Notes: a model not told the origin generated them from the sequence alone. A DNA stretch of 64,000 nucleotides from Streptomyces sp. Tue 6430 (GCA_021568835.1 JAKGSH010000003.1:224930-288929), one strand, 5' to 3'. Positions 37,896-46,596 are shown, counted from the stretch's first letter. Numbers and translations: made by a program.

Positions 37896-38785
37896 GCGCG
37901 GTGGACCTCCCCCTCGTGGTGGGCGTGGACGGCTCCGAGCCGAGCCTGCGGGCCGTGGACTGGGCGGCCGACGAGGCCGCCCTGCGCGGCGTCCCGCTCC
38001 GACTGGTGTACGCCTCCCTCTGGGAGCGGTACGAGGGCGACTCCCTCGCCGAGGACCTCACCGACGACCTGGACGGGCGGACCGAGCAGGTGACGGCCGA
38101 GGCCGTCGTGCGCGTCGCCGCGAGACGGGCCACGCTGCGCCACCCCGACGTCGAGGTCTCCACCGACGTGCTGCCCGAGGAACCCGAGTCCGCGCTCGTC
38201 CGCGAGGGACGCAACGCCTGCGCCCTGGTACTCGGCCACCGGGGCCGCAGCGGCCTCGTCGAGATGCTGCTCGGCTCGGTCGGCCTGAGCGTCGCCGCCC
38301 ACGCCGACTGCCCGGTGATCGTGCTGCGCGGCAGTCACGACAACCAGGTCCGGGCCGGTGGGCACGGCCGCGTCGTCGTCGGCGTCGGCGACAAGGGCAC
38401 GGACTCCGCCGCACTGCGCTTCGCCGTCCGGGAGGCCCGGCTGCGCGGTGCGACGCTGGAGGCCGTACGGGCCTGGCGGCGCCCCGCGCACGAGACCACC
38501 GACCACCCCCTGCTCGTCGGGGAGCCCGCCAGGCTGCACGAACTGCAAGCCGCCGAAATCCTGGAGCGGGCACTGGAGGACGTGCCCGCCGAGATGGAAC
38601 TGCGCCGCCGCACCGTGGAGGGCCCCGCCCGCGGGGTGCTCCTGGCGGCCTCGCACGAGGCGGACCTGCTGGTGGTCGGCGCCCGGCGCACCCCGGGGCA
38701 CGTCGGACTCCAGCTGGGGCGCGTCGCCCACTCGGTGCTGCACCACGCGGCCTGCCCGGTGGCGGTCGTACCCGAACGGCCGTGA
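37892..38785 (+). CDS. Tandem-domain universal stress protein
   Basis: GTG at 37892 overlaps the stop of the preceding stub (GTGA) and is preceded by GAGGGG. 297 residues: domain 1 LVVGVDGSEPSLRAVDWAAD with loop LGHRGRSGLVEMLLGSVGLS; domain 2 VVVGVGDKGTDSAALRFAVR with VGARRTPGHVGLQLGRVAHS. Both domains retain much of the nucleotide-binding pattern. Translational coupling to the stub and to the upstream USP suggests a single operon. Confidence 0.85.
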   Translation: MSAVDLPLVVGVDGSEPSLRAVDWAADEAALRGVPLRLVYASLWERYEGDSLAEDLTDDLDGRTEQVTAEAVVRVAARRATLRHPDVEVSTDVLPEEPESALVREGRNACALVLGHRGRSGLVEMLLGSVGLSVAAHADCPVIVLRGSHDNQVRAGGHGRVVVGVGDKGTDSAALRFAVREARLRGATLEAVRAWRRPAHETTDHPLLVGEPARLHELQAAEILERALEDVPAEMELRRRTVEGPARGVLLAASHEADLLVVGARRTPGHVGLQLGRVAHSVLHHAACPVAVVPERP

Positions 38786-38880
38786 GGACCCGGCCGGCCG
38801 GGCGGAGACCCGCCGTGCGGGAGAACCGGCGACCCGCCGTGCCGCGGGTGGGGGAGCGGGACCGGCCGGCCCCGCCGGGA

Positions 38881-38949
38881 CTCACACGAGCGGGACGGAT
38901 CGGGGGCCGTGAGGGCTCACACGAGCGGTGACGGATCGGAGGCCGTCAG
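38881..38949. repeat. Imperfect 34-bp direct repeat
   Basis: CTCACACGAGCG...GACGGATCGG...GGCCGT occurs twice back to back (from 38881 and 38916). The second copy covers the 3' end of the flavin-binding gene, including its stop, so the first is a duplicated gene end. Confidence 0.7.
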
Positions 38950-39405
38950 GCGGACCCCGGTGACCAGATCGGGGCCGATGCGGACGGCGTGATCCATCCT
39001 CTGCGTCGCCCAGGGCCGCAACAGGGCCCGGTAGCGGGCGAGTTCGTCCGGGTCGGTGACCAGCCGCGCGTAGCCCGTGACGACCACGCTCCAGCCGAGA
39101 TGGGTGTCGGGGTCGATGTCGTCGGCCTCGTAGGCGACGACGGCCCCCTCGGCCCCGGTCTGCCGGGTGTACCGGGTCAGCGCGGCGTCCCCGTGGGTGC
39201 GGATGACGATGCCGCCGTCGACCAGGACGTGGTTGACGGGGCGCACGGTCGGCAGTGCGTGCCGGGTGAAGACGATCCGCCCCAGGGACACGCCGCCCAG
39301 CAGCCGTAGCGCCTCGGCGGCGTCCAGCTCGACACTCGTCCGTGTCTCCGGGGCGTTCGGCCGGTCGTCGCCGGCCATGGTGGGTATCCGTATCGTCGGG
39401 TCCAT
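38917..39405 (-). CDS. Pyridoxamine 5'-phosphate oxidase-like flavin protein
   Basis: 162 residues from ATG 39405; a GTG three bases upstream is also possible. The split-barrel pattern is clear: EALRLLGGVSLGRIVFTRHALPT, then PVNHVLVDGGIVIRTHGDAA, and later GWSVVVTGYARLVTDPDELA. Small proteins of this type bind FMN or F420 and are members of the DosR/OsdR regulons (Rv2004c/Rv3131 neighbourhood type). The neighbouring universal stress genes agree. Substrate unknown. Confidence 0.8.
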   Translation of the reverse strand: MDPTIRIPTMAGDDRPNAPETRTSVELDAAEALRLLGGVSLGRIVFTRHALPTVRPVNHVLVDGGIVIRTHGDAALTRYTRQTGAEGAVVAYEADDIDPDTHLGWSVVVTGYARLVTDPDELARYRALLRPWATQRMDHAVRIGPDLVTGVRLTASDPSPLV

Positions 39406-39481
39406 CACAGGTCTCTAGTCTCCCGCGGCCGCGCGTGCGCCTGACCGGGTCATTCGAACCGGGCGGACGCCCGCCTCGCCA

Positions 39482-39495
39482 GGGCCGACCGGCCC
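39482..39495 (-). promoter_or_regulatory. Weak DevR/DosR-type box candidate
   Basis: GGGCCGACCGGCCC, 77 bases upstream of the flavin-protein start. It shares the GGGnCnnnnGnCCC skeleton with the sites at 36759 and 44150 but lacks the A. In DNA this rich in GC the skeleton alone is expected by chance several times, so confidence is low. Confidence 0.25.
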
Positions 39496-39546
39496 TGTGG
39501 GGTGTCCGATGGTCCCGGCCGGGCCGGACGGCCGGCCCGGCGGGCG

Positions 39547-40050
39547 TCAGCCGCTCGCGGAGTCCAGCGCCGACTGGAGCGACCGGCGGTAGCCGTCGCT
39601 GGTGTAGGTGGCTCCCGAGACGGTGTCGATGTCCGCGCTCTGGGCGCTGAGCGCCTCCCTGGTCAGCTGGGGGACGGCGTAGCCGTTGATCTGCTGGTCC
39701 CTCGGGTTCTCCTGGGGGTAGGCGACCGCGGTGACGTCGGTGAGCCTGCCGTCCTCCAGCGTGACGCGGACCTGGACGGGGCCGTAGCGGGTCTGGACCG
39801 GGTCCCCGGTGAGCGTCCGGGGCCCCGTGACCGTCGAACCGCCGGATCCGCCGGAACTCCCCGTCCCGCCCGACCCGGCCGTCCCGCCCGAGGCGCCGGA
39901 ACTGCTGGACGCCGCGGGGGAGGGCGCGAGCCCGGCGACGGCCGGTGCCGTGTGCGGCTTCAGCGACAGCACCAGCACGATCCCGGAGACGGTCGCGGCG
40001 CTCGCCAGCACGATGCGGCGCAGCGGGTGGTTCTTCCTCAAGGTGTGCAA
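39547..40050 (-). CDS. FMN-binding domain protein, membrane-anchored
   Basis: Starts at TTG 40050 after GAGG, eight bases beyond the ferric-reductase stop. 167 residues: a membrane anchor (IVLASAATVSGIVLVLSL), a Ser/Gly linker, then the FMN-binding domain (VQVRVTLEDGRLTDVTAVAY, ending DTVSGATYTSDGYRRSL). SGATYTS is the motif in which Thr can carry covalently bound FMN. The domain faces outward and probably relays electrons to or from the ferric-reductase-like protein encoded just upstream in the same operon. Confidence 0.8.
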   Translation of the reverse strand: MHTLRKNHPLRRIVLASAATVSGIVLVLSLKPHTAPAVAGLAPSPAASSSSGASGGTAGSGGTGSSGGSGGSTVTGPRTLTGDPVQTRYGPVQVRVTLEDGRLTDVTAVAYPQENPRDQQINGYAVPQLTREALSAQSADIDTVSGATYTSDGYRRSLQSALDSASG

Positions 40051-40057
40051 GACGGCC

Positions 40058-41419
40058 TCACAGTTCGAAGGACTCGTGGTGGATGCGGCGGTCGGGGACC
40101 CCCGCGGCGCGCAGCGCCTCGTACAGGTCCCGGGCGAACCCGTGCGGGCCGCACAGGTACACGTCGTGGGCGGCCAGGTCGGGGACGGCCGCGCTCAGGG
40201 ACTCCGCCGTGAGGTCCGGACGCCGGCCGTGCGGGCCGTTGAGCGCGTAGAGCACCGTGGCCCCGCGCCACCGTGCGACGGCCTCCAGTTCCCCGCCCAG
40301 GGCGAGGTCCTCCGCCGTCCGGGCGCGGTAGACGAGCGTGACGTCGCCGGGCAGCGTCTCGAACAGGGCCCGCAGCGGGGTGATGCCGACGCCGCCCGCG
40401 ATCAGCAGGGACTTGGGCGCGGTCCGCCGGTCCGCGGTCAGCGCCCCGTAGGGGCCCTCCGCCCACACCCGGGTGCCCGGCCGCAGCAGGGAGACGGCGG
40501 CGCTGTGGTCGCCGAGCGCCTTGACCGTGATCCGCAGCAGGTCCCGACGCGGCGGCGCCGACAGGGAGTACGGCGTCGAGGTCCAGCGCATGCCGTCGGT
40601 GAGGAAGCGCCACCGCAGGAACTGGCCGGGCAGCGCACCCATCTCGTCCAGCCGCCGGCCGCGGACGACGACGGAGTACACGCCCGGCGCCTCCCGGTGC
40701 ACGGAGTCCACCCGCAGCCGGTGCCGCAGGTTGAGCCGGACCGGGGCGAGGATCCGGAACCACACCACCAGGGCCGCGGCCCCCAGGTACAGCGCGTACC
40801 AGGCCGCCTGCGCCCATCCGTTGCCGGTGAAGTCGGATCCCAGGGCGAGCTGGTGGCCGAAGGCGAGGAAGACCGCGGCGTAGGTGAGCAGGTGCACGTA
40901 GTACCAGAACTCGTGACCGACCCGGCGGCGCACCGCGCGGGCCGAGACGATCCCGACCGCGAACAGCACGACGGTGCCGGCGGTGGCCTTGAGCATCTCC
41001 GGATAGTCCAGGACCACCGTGACCGCCTCGTCCACGATCGAGGAGCGGTCCTGGGCGGCGTACCCGAGCAGGATCAGCACGACGTGGGCCGCCAGCAGGC
41101 AGATCGTGTAGCGGCCCGCCATCGCGTGCCAGCGCGTCACCCGGTCCGACCCGATCCGCCGCTCCAGCAGCGGGACGCGGGCCATCAGGGCGACGAGCAC
41201 GGCGCAGGCGTACCCGGACAGCAGTCCCGCGATCCGCCCGGCTCCCGTCAGCCAGCCCGCGGCCCCCACCACCGACCCCGTGTCGTACCACCACAGGGCG
41301 ACCACGGCGGCGGCCCCGCCCCACAGGGCGGCCAGCACGGGGCCCGCGGGGGAACGCCCGGGCGCGGGAGGCAGGGCAGGCGCGGGGGCGACCCCTGGTC
41401 GCGCGTACATCGTCGTCAT
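40058..41419 (-). CDS. Ferric reductase-like flavocytochrome
   Basis: ATG at 41419 behind AAGGGA gives 453 residues. The N-terminal half has about six membrane helices with His pairs typical of b-type haem ligation (RWHAMAGRYTICLLAAHVVL and YYVHLLTYAAVFLAFGHQLA). The cytosolic half is a ferredoxin-reductase module: FAD site TSTPYSLSAPP, NAD(P) site IAGGVGITPLRALFE and the C-terminal YLCGPHGFARDLYEAL. It moves electrons from NAD(P)H across the membrane to an outer acceptor, perhaps the co-transcribed FMN-binding protein. Direct-repeat sites for the divergent response regulator lie upstream. Confidence 0.85.
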   Translation of the reverse strand: MTTMYARPGVAPAPALPPAPGRSPAGPVLAALWGGAAAVVALWWYDTGSVVGAAGWLTGAGRIAGLLSGYACAVLVALMARVPLLERRIGSDRVTRWHAMAGRYTICLLAAHVVLILLGYAAQDRSSIVDEAVTVVLDYPEMLKATAGTVVLFAVGIVSARAVRRRVGHEFWYYVHLLTYAAVFLAFGHQLALGSDFTGNGWAQAAWYALYLGAAALVVWFRILAPVRLNLRHRLRVDSVHREAPGVYSVVVRGRRLDEMGALPGQFLRWRFLTDGMRWTSTPYSLSAPPRRDLLRITVKALGDHSAAVSLLRPGTRVWAEGPYGALTADRRTAPKSLLIAGGVGITPLRALFETLPGDVTLVYRARTAEDLALGGELEAVARWRGATVLYALNGPHGRRPDLTAESLSAAVPDLAAHDVYLCGPHGFARDLYEALRAAGVPDRRIHHESFEL

Positions 41420-41506
41420 CCGTGTGTCCCTTCGGCTTTCCCCGGCTTCCCCCGGCTTTTCCGTACGTCCGCCGAGGCCGTCCGGGACGACACTGTGCCG
41501 AGGCAA

Positions 41507-41528
41507 CCTCTGAGCCCGCTCTCAGCGC
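41507..41528 (-). promoter_or_regulatory. Response-regulator sites facing the ferric-reductase operon
   Basis: On the minus strand two adjacent 11-mers read GCGCTGAGAGC and GGGCTCAGAGG. They match the GGACTCAGAGC units at 41613-41645 at 8 and 9 of 11 positions. They lie 88-109 bases upstream of the reductase start. Confidence 0.55.
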
Positions 41529-41612
41529 GCGACCGCCTCGACGCGGCTCCGCCGCAGGTGGGAGGGGTCGCCGGGACGATCGGGCGGAGCGGCGGCCGGG
41601 CGGATGCAGGGC

Positions 41613-41645
41613 GGACTCAGAGCGGACTCAGAGCGAACTCAGAGG
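41613..41645 (+). promoter_or_regulatory. Three 11-bp direct repeats, OmpR/PhoB-type operator
   Basis: GGACTCAGAGC, GGACTCAGAGC and GAACTCAGAGG stand head to tail with an exact 11-base period, 49 bases before the response-regulator start. Head-to-tail repeats with 11-base period are how OmpR/PhoB-type regulators bind DNA, so autoregulation is likely. Confidence 0.75.
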
Positions 41646-41693
41646 TCCGGGAGACAGCCCCCGTCCCGGCGAGACCGCATCCTGGTACGTGAG

Positions 41694-42443
41694 ATGAACA
41701 CTCCCCGCCACCGCGGCTCCGGCCGCCCCGCCCTCACCCGGACCGACGGCGCCCCCCTCCGGGTCCTCGTCGTCGACGACGACCCCGACCTCGCGGAGGT
41801 GCTCTCCGGTGCCCTGCGCTACGAGGGCTGGGAGGTGCGCACGGCGGGCGACGGCGTCTCGGCCGTCGCCGAGGCCCGTGAGCTGCTGCCCGACGCCGTC
41901 GTCCTCGACGTGATGCTCCCGGACACCGACGGCTTCTCCGTGCTGCGCTCGCTGCACGGCGTGCGCCCCGACGTGTGCGTGCTCTTCCTGACCGCGCGGG
42001 ACGCCGTCGAGGACCGCATCGCGGGCATCACGGCGGGCGGCGACGACTACGTGACGAAACCGTTCAGCCTGGAGGAGGTCGTGGCCCGGCTGCGCGGTCT
42101 GCTGCGCCGGGCCGGCATGGCCCGGCAGAGCGAGGACGGGCCACGGCTGACCGTCGGCGACCTGGTCATGGACGAGGAGGCCCGCGAGGTCACCCGCGGC
42201 GGCGACCTCGTGGAGCTGTCCCCGACCGAGTTCGAACTGCTGCGGCTGCTGATGCGCAATCCGCGGCGCGTGCTCAGCAAGGCCCAGATCCTCGACCGCG
42301 TGTGGTCCTACGACTTCGGCGGCCAGGCCCACGTCGTCGAGCTGTACATCTCCTACCTGCGCAAGAAGGTGGACGCGGGCCGCCCGCCCATGATCCACAC
42401 GGTGCGGGGCGCCGGATACGTGCTCAAGCCGGTGACCCGGTGA
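41694..42443 (+). CDS. OmpR-family response regulator
   Basis: 249 residues from ATG 41694. Receiver: LRVLVVDDDPDLAEVLSGAL, phospho-acceptor Asp in AVVLDVMLPDTDGF, then LTARDAVEDRIAGITAGGDD and the conserved Lys in YVTKPFS. The winged-helix domain follows (LSPTEFELLRLLMRNPRRVL, then VVELYISYLRKKVDAGRPPM and HTVRGAGYVLK). Its stop overlaps the GTG of the histidine kinase gene. Direct repeats upstream of itself and of the divergent ferric-reductase operon suggest it controls both. Confidence 0.9.
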   Translation: MNTPRHRGSGRPALTRTDGAPLRVLVVDDDPDLAEVLSGALRYEGWEVRTAGDGVSAVAEARELLPDAVVLDVMLPDTDGFSVLRSLHGVRPDVCVLFLTARDAVEDRIAGITAGGDDYVTKPFSLEEVVARLRGLLRRAGMARQSEDGPRLTVGDLVMDEEAREVTRGGDLVELSPTEFELLRLLMRNPRRVLSKAQILDRVWSYDFGGQAHVVELYISYLRKKVDAGRPPMIHTVRGAGYVLKPVTR

Positions 42444-42481
42444 GCGCCGGTGACCCGGTGGGCGCCGGTGACCCGGTGGGC
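42428..42481. repeat. 18-bp tandem repeat at regulator/kinase junction
   Basis: Three copies of GCCGGTGACCCGGTGRGC, spanning the regulator stop and the first codons of the kinase. Being a multiple of three, it only adds GAGDPV units to the kinase N terminus and offers alternative GTG starts. Confidence 0.85.
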
Positions 42482-44034
42482 GCCGGACCGCGGCGGGCTT
42501 CCGCACGCCGGCCGCGCCCGGCAGGGACGAGGCGGCGGCTGCCGCGTCCGCCCTGGCCGCACACGCTGCGGGCACGGCTCACCGCCGGACTCGTCGTCCT
42601 GCTCGCGGTCAGCTGCGCGGCCGTCGGGGTGGCGGCGGTGCTGGAGCTGAACGGCTTCCTCACCGGCCGCCTCGACCAGCAGCTGCGGGAGGCGGGCGTA
42701 CGCTTCCCCGCCAGTCTGGAGCACGTCGGGACGCTGCCCTCGGACCACGACGGCGACGAGGACGGCGACGGCGACACCCGCCGTCAGACCGTCGGGACCT
42801 TCGGCGCCCGGCTCGTCGGGGACACGGTCACCAACGCCGCGGTGGTCGCGTCCGGCGGCCGTACGGGCACGGTGAGCGTGTCGCTCGGGGAGCGCGACAG
42901 CCGTCGGCTGGCCGGGCTGCCGGCCGACGGCGACGGGCACACGACCGAGCTCTCCTCCCTCGGCGAGTACCGCCTGATGGCGTTTCCCGGCGTGGACGGC
43001 GACGTCCTGGTCACCGGGCTCCCCATGGAGCCGGTGGAGGCCACCGTCCACCGGCTGGAACTGGTCGCCGCGGTCGTCTTCGGCGCGGCGCTGCTCGTCG
43101 CCGGCTTCGCCGGGGCTCTGTGGGTGCGCTGGTCGCTGCGACCGCTCAGCCGGGTGGCCGCGACCGCCACCCGGGTCAGCCGGCTTCCGCTGTCCAGCGG
43201 CGAGGTGGGGCTCTGGCCGCGCGCGCCCGAGGCCGACCCGCGCAGTGAGGTGGGGCGGGTCGCCGACGCCTTCAACACCATGCTCGGCCACGTCGAGGAC
43301 GCGCTGACCAAGCGGCAGGCGAGCGAGGAGCGGCTGCGCAGCTTCGCCGCCGACGCCAGCCACGAGCTGCGCACGCCCGTGGCGACGGTCCGCGGCCACG
43401 CGGAGCTGGCGCTGCTGCACCCCGGTCCGGTGCCGCCGAAGGTGGTACGGGCCCTGGAGCGCATCGAGGCCGAGGCGGCCCGCATGGGCGAGATGGTCGA
43501 CGACCTGCTGCTCCTCGCCCGCCTCGACGCGGGCCGTCCCCTGGAGCGCCTGCCCGTCGACCTGACCCGGCTGGTCCTGGACGCCGTGACGGACGCGCAG
43601 GCCGCGGGCCCCGGACACCGCTGGACGCTGGAACTGTCCGAGGAGCCGGTGACGGTGACGGGCGACGCCCACCGCCTCCACCAGGTACTGGCCAACCTGC
43701 TGGCCAACGCGCGCCTGCACACACCCGTCGGCACCACGATCACCGTCTCGGTCGAGACCGACGGCACGACGGCGGAGCTGAAGGTCCACGACGACGGCCC
43801 CGGCGTCCCCGCGGACGTCCGCCCCGGGTCTTCGAACGCTTCGCCCACGGGGAGCGCCGCCGTGAGGAAGGCGCGCCGGGCGGCACCGGAACCGGCACCG
43901 GCCTCGGCCTGTCGATCGTGGCCGCCGTGACGGAGGCCCACGGCGGCGACGTCACCCTCGACAGCGTCCCGGGGGCGACCACCTTCACCGTACGGCTCCC
44001 GGTCCGGCCACCCGTGACGGCCGGCCACCCGTGA
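42440..44034 (+). CDS. Sensor histidine kinase
   Basis: GTG at 42440 overlaps the regulator stop; GTG codons at 42458 and 42476 are alternatives. After a basic N terminus come membrane segment 1 (LTAGLVVLLAVSCAAVGVAA), an external sensor of about 130 residues with an Asp/Gly-rich stretch (DHDGDEDGDGD), membrane segment 2 (AAVVFGAALLVAGFAGALWV), HAMP, HisKA (SFAADASHELRTPVATVRGH) and HATPase. One base is off near 43825; the last part, VFERFAHGERRREEGAPGG to GLGLSIVAAVTEAHGG, is in the next frame. About 531 residues. The acidic sensor loop could bind a cation. It partners the regulator at 41694. Confidence 0.85.
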
Positions 44035-44090
44035 CGGCCGGCCACCCGTGACGGCCGGCCACCCGTGCCGGCCGGCCACCCGTGCCGGCC
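44006..44090. repeat. 17-bp tandem repeat, five copies
   Basis: Unit GGCCACCCGTGACGGCC; the last two copies have C for A. The array begins in the final kinase codons and contains its stop. A 17-base unit shifts frame with each copy, so copy number would change the kinase C terminus. Confidence 0.9.
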
Positions 44091-44149
44091 GGCCGCACGC
44101 CGTGCCGGGGGAGTGCCCGTGACGCGCCGGGGCCGTTCGGCTCCCGACG

Positions 44150-44163
44150 GGGACCTCCGGCCC
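44150..44163 (+). promoter_or_regulatory. DevR/DosR-type box candidate
   Basis: GGGACCTCCGGCCC, 60 bases before the stress-protein start. It is an exact match to the GGGACCnnnGGCCC pattern seen at 36759. Confidence 0.4.
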
Positions 44164-44222
44164 TGCCGGCCCGCACGCGCGGCCCGCCAGAATGGGGGCG
44201 CGCCCCTGAAGGAGGTCCGTAC

Positions 44223-45137
44223 ATGCTCGCCATCACCGTCGGTCTCGACGGCTCGCCCGAAAGCCTCGCCGCCGCCGACTGGGCCGCTCGTGAGGCGGCA
44301 CAGAGAGAGACGCCCCTGTGTCTCCTGCACGCAGGGGACCCGCCGCGCCCGCTCTACGCGCCGCTCGCGGGCCTTCCGGCACCGGGCGTGCTCGACGCGC
44401 AACGCGCGTGGGCGGCCCAGCTGCTGAGCGAGACCGCCGCCCGGCTCGCGGAGCGCCACCCCGGCCTGCGGATCAGCACCCGGCAGACCGACGACCCGGT
44501 GGTCCCGGCCCTGCTGGCGGCCGAGGAGGACACCGACCTGCTGGTCCTCGGGTCCCGGCGCCTCGGCACGGTGTCGGGCTTCCTGGTCGGCTCCGTCGCC
44601 CTCGCCACGGTGGCGCGTGCCGAACACCCCGTCGTCCTCGTCCGGGCCGACGGCAGCCCCGAGGACGAGCACCTGCCGGACGCCACGGGCGCCGGCGCGA
44701 CCACCACGCCCTACCGCGAGGTCGTGCTGGGGCTGGACCCGCGGAGCCCGGCCGACGCCGTCGTCGAGTTCGCGTTCGAGGCCGCCCGGCGTCGCGCGGC
44801 GGGCCTGCGGGTGGTCCACGGCTGGAACCCGGCGGTCGACCAGGGCTACGGCGCCGTCCTGGAACCGGGACTCGACGCCGAACTGTCGGAAGAGGCACGG
44901 CACGGGCTCAGTGACGTCCTGCGGCCCTGGCAGGACAAGTTCCCGGGCGTGGAGGTGCGGGAGCAGGCCGTCATCGGCGGCGCCGGCCGTCATCTCGTGC
45001 ACGCGTCGAGGGACGCGTCCCTGGTCGTCGTCGGACGCAGGACGCGCCGGGCGCCGGTCGGCGGGCGCGTCGGTCCGGTGACGCACGCGGTGCTGCAGCA
45101 CGCCTCCGCGCCGGTGGCGGTGGTCCCGCACGACTGA
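44223..45137 (+). CDS. Tandem-domain universal stress protein
   Basis: ATG at 44223 behind AAGGAGG gives 304 residues. Domain 1: ITVGLDGSPESLAAADWAAR and loop LGSRRLGTVSGFLVGSVALA, with the middle Gly of the ATP motif less regular. Domain 2: VVLGLDPRSPADAVVEFAFE and VGRRTRRAPVGGRVGPVTHA. Closest in layout to the USP at 36884 (both have VVHGWNP in domain 2). A DevR-type box candidate lies 60 bases upstream and a strong terminator follows, so it is probably monocistronic. Confidence 0.85.
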   Translation: MLAITVGLDGSPESLAAADWAAREAAQRETPLCLLHAGDPPRPLYAPLAGLPAPGVLDAQRAWAAQLLSETAARLAERHPGLRISTRQTDDPVVPALLAAEEDTDLLVLGSRRLGTVSGFLVGSVALATVARAEHPVVLVRADGSPEDEHLPDATGAGATTTPYREVVLGLDPRSPADAVVEFAFEAARRRAAGLRVVHGWNPAVDQGYGAVLEPGLDAELSEEARHGLSDVLRPWQDKFPGVEVREQAVIGGAGRHLVHASRDASLVVVGRRTRRAPVGGRVGPVTHAVLQHASAPVAVVPHD

Positions 45138-45140
45138 CAC

Positions 45141-45186
45141 GCGGCGGCGGGGCGGGCGGTCTCCGGCCGACCGCCCGCGCCGCCGC
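45141..45186 (+). terminator. Strong GC hairpin after universal stress protein
   Basis: GCGGCGGCG...CGGGCGGT pairs with ACCGCCCG-c-GCCGCCGC around a CTCCGGCCG loop, starting four bases after the stop. No T tract, as is usual in Streptomyces. Confidence 0.75.
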
Positions 45187-45265
45187 GGTACGCCGCGGCC
45201 GGACGTCCGCCGGTACGGGAGTCCGGCCGGAACCGCGCCCAGGTCTGACGGAGCATCGGGGAAAA

Positions 45266-45279
45266 GGGCCGGACGGCCC
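45266..45279 (+). promoter_or_regulatory. Weak DevR/DosR-type box candidate
   Basis: GGGCCGGACGGCCC preceded by AAAA, 90 bases upstream of the next stress gene. Same GGGnCnnnnGnCCC skeleton, imperfect match to the A-containing pattern. Confidence 0.25.
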
Positions 45280-45368
45280 ACCGGAGGGGACCGGGCAGCC
45301 TCTGCCCCCGCACCGCCCGCCGCGCGACGCTGGCACCGGAAGACAGAGCGAATGTGGGAGGTGCGGAG

Positions 45369-46271
45369 ATGCTTCTGCCCGTGACCGCCGGAGTAGACGG
45401 ATCCGCCGAGAGCCTGGCCGCCGCCGCATGGGCGGCCCGCGAGGCCGCCCGGCAGGACCGGCCACTGCACCTGGTGCACGCCCTGGCCTGGCACCCCCAG
45501 CGCCGGGACGACGACAGCACGGGCGCCGCCGGGCGGCATCTGGCCCGGCGCGCACTGCGACAGGCGGAGGAACGGGTCCGCGCCGAACGCCCCGGTGTAC
45601 GCCTCACCGACGAGCATCTGGAGGGCCCGGCCACCGCCGCCCTGCTCAAGGCCGCGGACCGGTCGGGCCTGCTGGTCCTCGGCTCACGCGGGCTGAGCGG
45701 TTTCACCGGATTCCTCGTCGGCTCCGTCGCGCTCGGCGTGGTCGCGAGGGCCGCGTGCCCCGTCGTCCTCGTGCGGGCGGACGAGGAGGAGGCGGACGAA
45801 CATCTGCCGGCCGGCGACGGAGGCGCCTCGACGGACACCGGACACCGGGACGTCGTGCTCGCCGTCGACCTCGGCGAGGCCTGCGACGAGGTCATCGAGT
45901 TCGCCTTCGAGGCGGCCCGGCTCCGCAACGCGCGCCTGCGCGCCGTGCACGCCTGGCACACGGCCGGCCCGGTCGGCCTCGGCACCGGTGACATCGGCCT
46001 GGTGCGGGAGTCCTGGCAGGGCGAGGAATGGCTCGGCTTCCTCAGGGCCGCGCTCCAGGTGTGGCGGGACAAGTACCCCGACGTGGAGGTCCTGGAGACG
46101 GTGGTGGAGGACAGGCCGTCGAGCGCGCTCGTGAGGGCGGCGACCGGAGCGGGTCTCCTCGTCGTCGGCCACCGCGTCACCGAACGCCCGGTCGGCCCCC
46201 GTACCGGACCCGTCACCCACGCCGCGATCCACCACGTCGGCTGCCCGGTGGCCGTCGTCCCGCACTTCTGA
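45369..46271 (+). CDS. Tandem-domain universal stress protein
   Basis: ATG at 45369 follows GGGAGG at a suitable distance; 300 residues. Domain 1: VTAGVDGSAESLAAAAWAAR with an intact ATP loop LGSRGLSGFTGFLVGSVALG. Domain 2: VVLAVDLGEACDEVIEFAFE and VGHRVTERPVGPRTGPVTHA. Most similar in the window to the USP at 44223, suggesting local duplication. Confidence 0.85.
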   Translation: MLLPVTAGVDGSAESLAAAAWAAREAARQDRPLHLVHALAWHPQRRDDDSTGAAGRHLARRALRQAEERVRAERPGVRLTDEHLEGPATAALLKAADRSGLLVLGSRGLSGFTGFLVGSVALGVVARAACPVVLVRADEEEADEHLPAGDGGASTDTGHRDVVLAVDLGEACDEVIEFAFEAARLRNARLRAVHAWHTAGPVGLGTGDIGLVRESWQGEEWLGFLRAALQVWRDKYPDVEVLETVVEDRPSSALVRAATGAGLLVVGHRVTERPVGPRTGPVTHAAIHHVGCPVAVVPHF

Positions 46272-46596
46272 GGGAGTGCCCGCGCCCGCGGGGCGGGTCC
46301 GGACGGCGGCGTCGGGGCACCGATCCCGAACGCGCTGCCGGTACGGGCGCCGACCCCGGCCCGTACGGTCCGGTCGGCGTGACCGGCAGGCGCACGGCGA
46401 TCCCGTGACGTGGGTCGCCGGCCTCCGCGCGCTCCACCTCCGGGCGCCGCACCCGCGCGCCGTTCCGGCACGCCCACGGCGGCGTTTGCCGCCCCGGCAC
46501 ATCCCGCGGGCCGCGGCCCGCCCAGGTCCCGAGGCGCGCCCGGCGCCGCGGCCGCAGGGCACGGGGGCGCCGAACGGAGTCCCCGGCCGGACCGGA
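46272..46596. other. Gap between convergent genes
   Basis: 325 GC-rich bases between the stress gene and the end of the leftward ATPase gene. No gene, hairpin or repeat that I can support. Confidence 0.35.

Noticed and set aside
35687..38746. Open frame of about 1000 codons on the minus strand ending at the DUF6479 gene
   Set aside because: Only the last 121 codons are a real gene; the rest is antisense to two universal stress proteins and the DUF326 gene.
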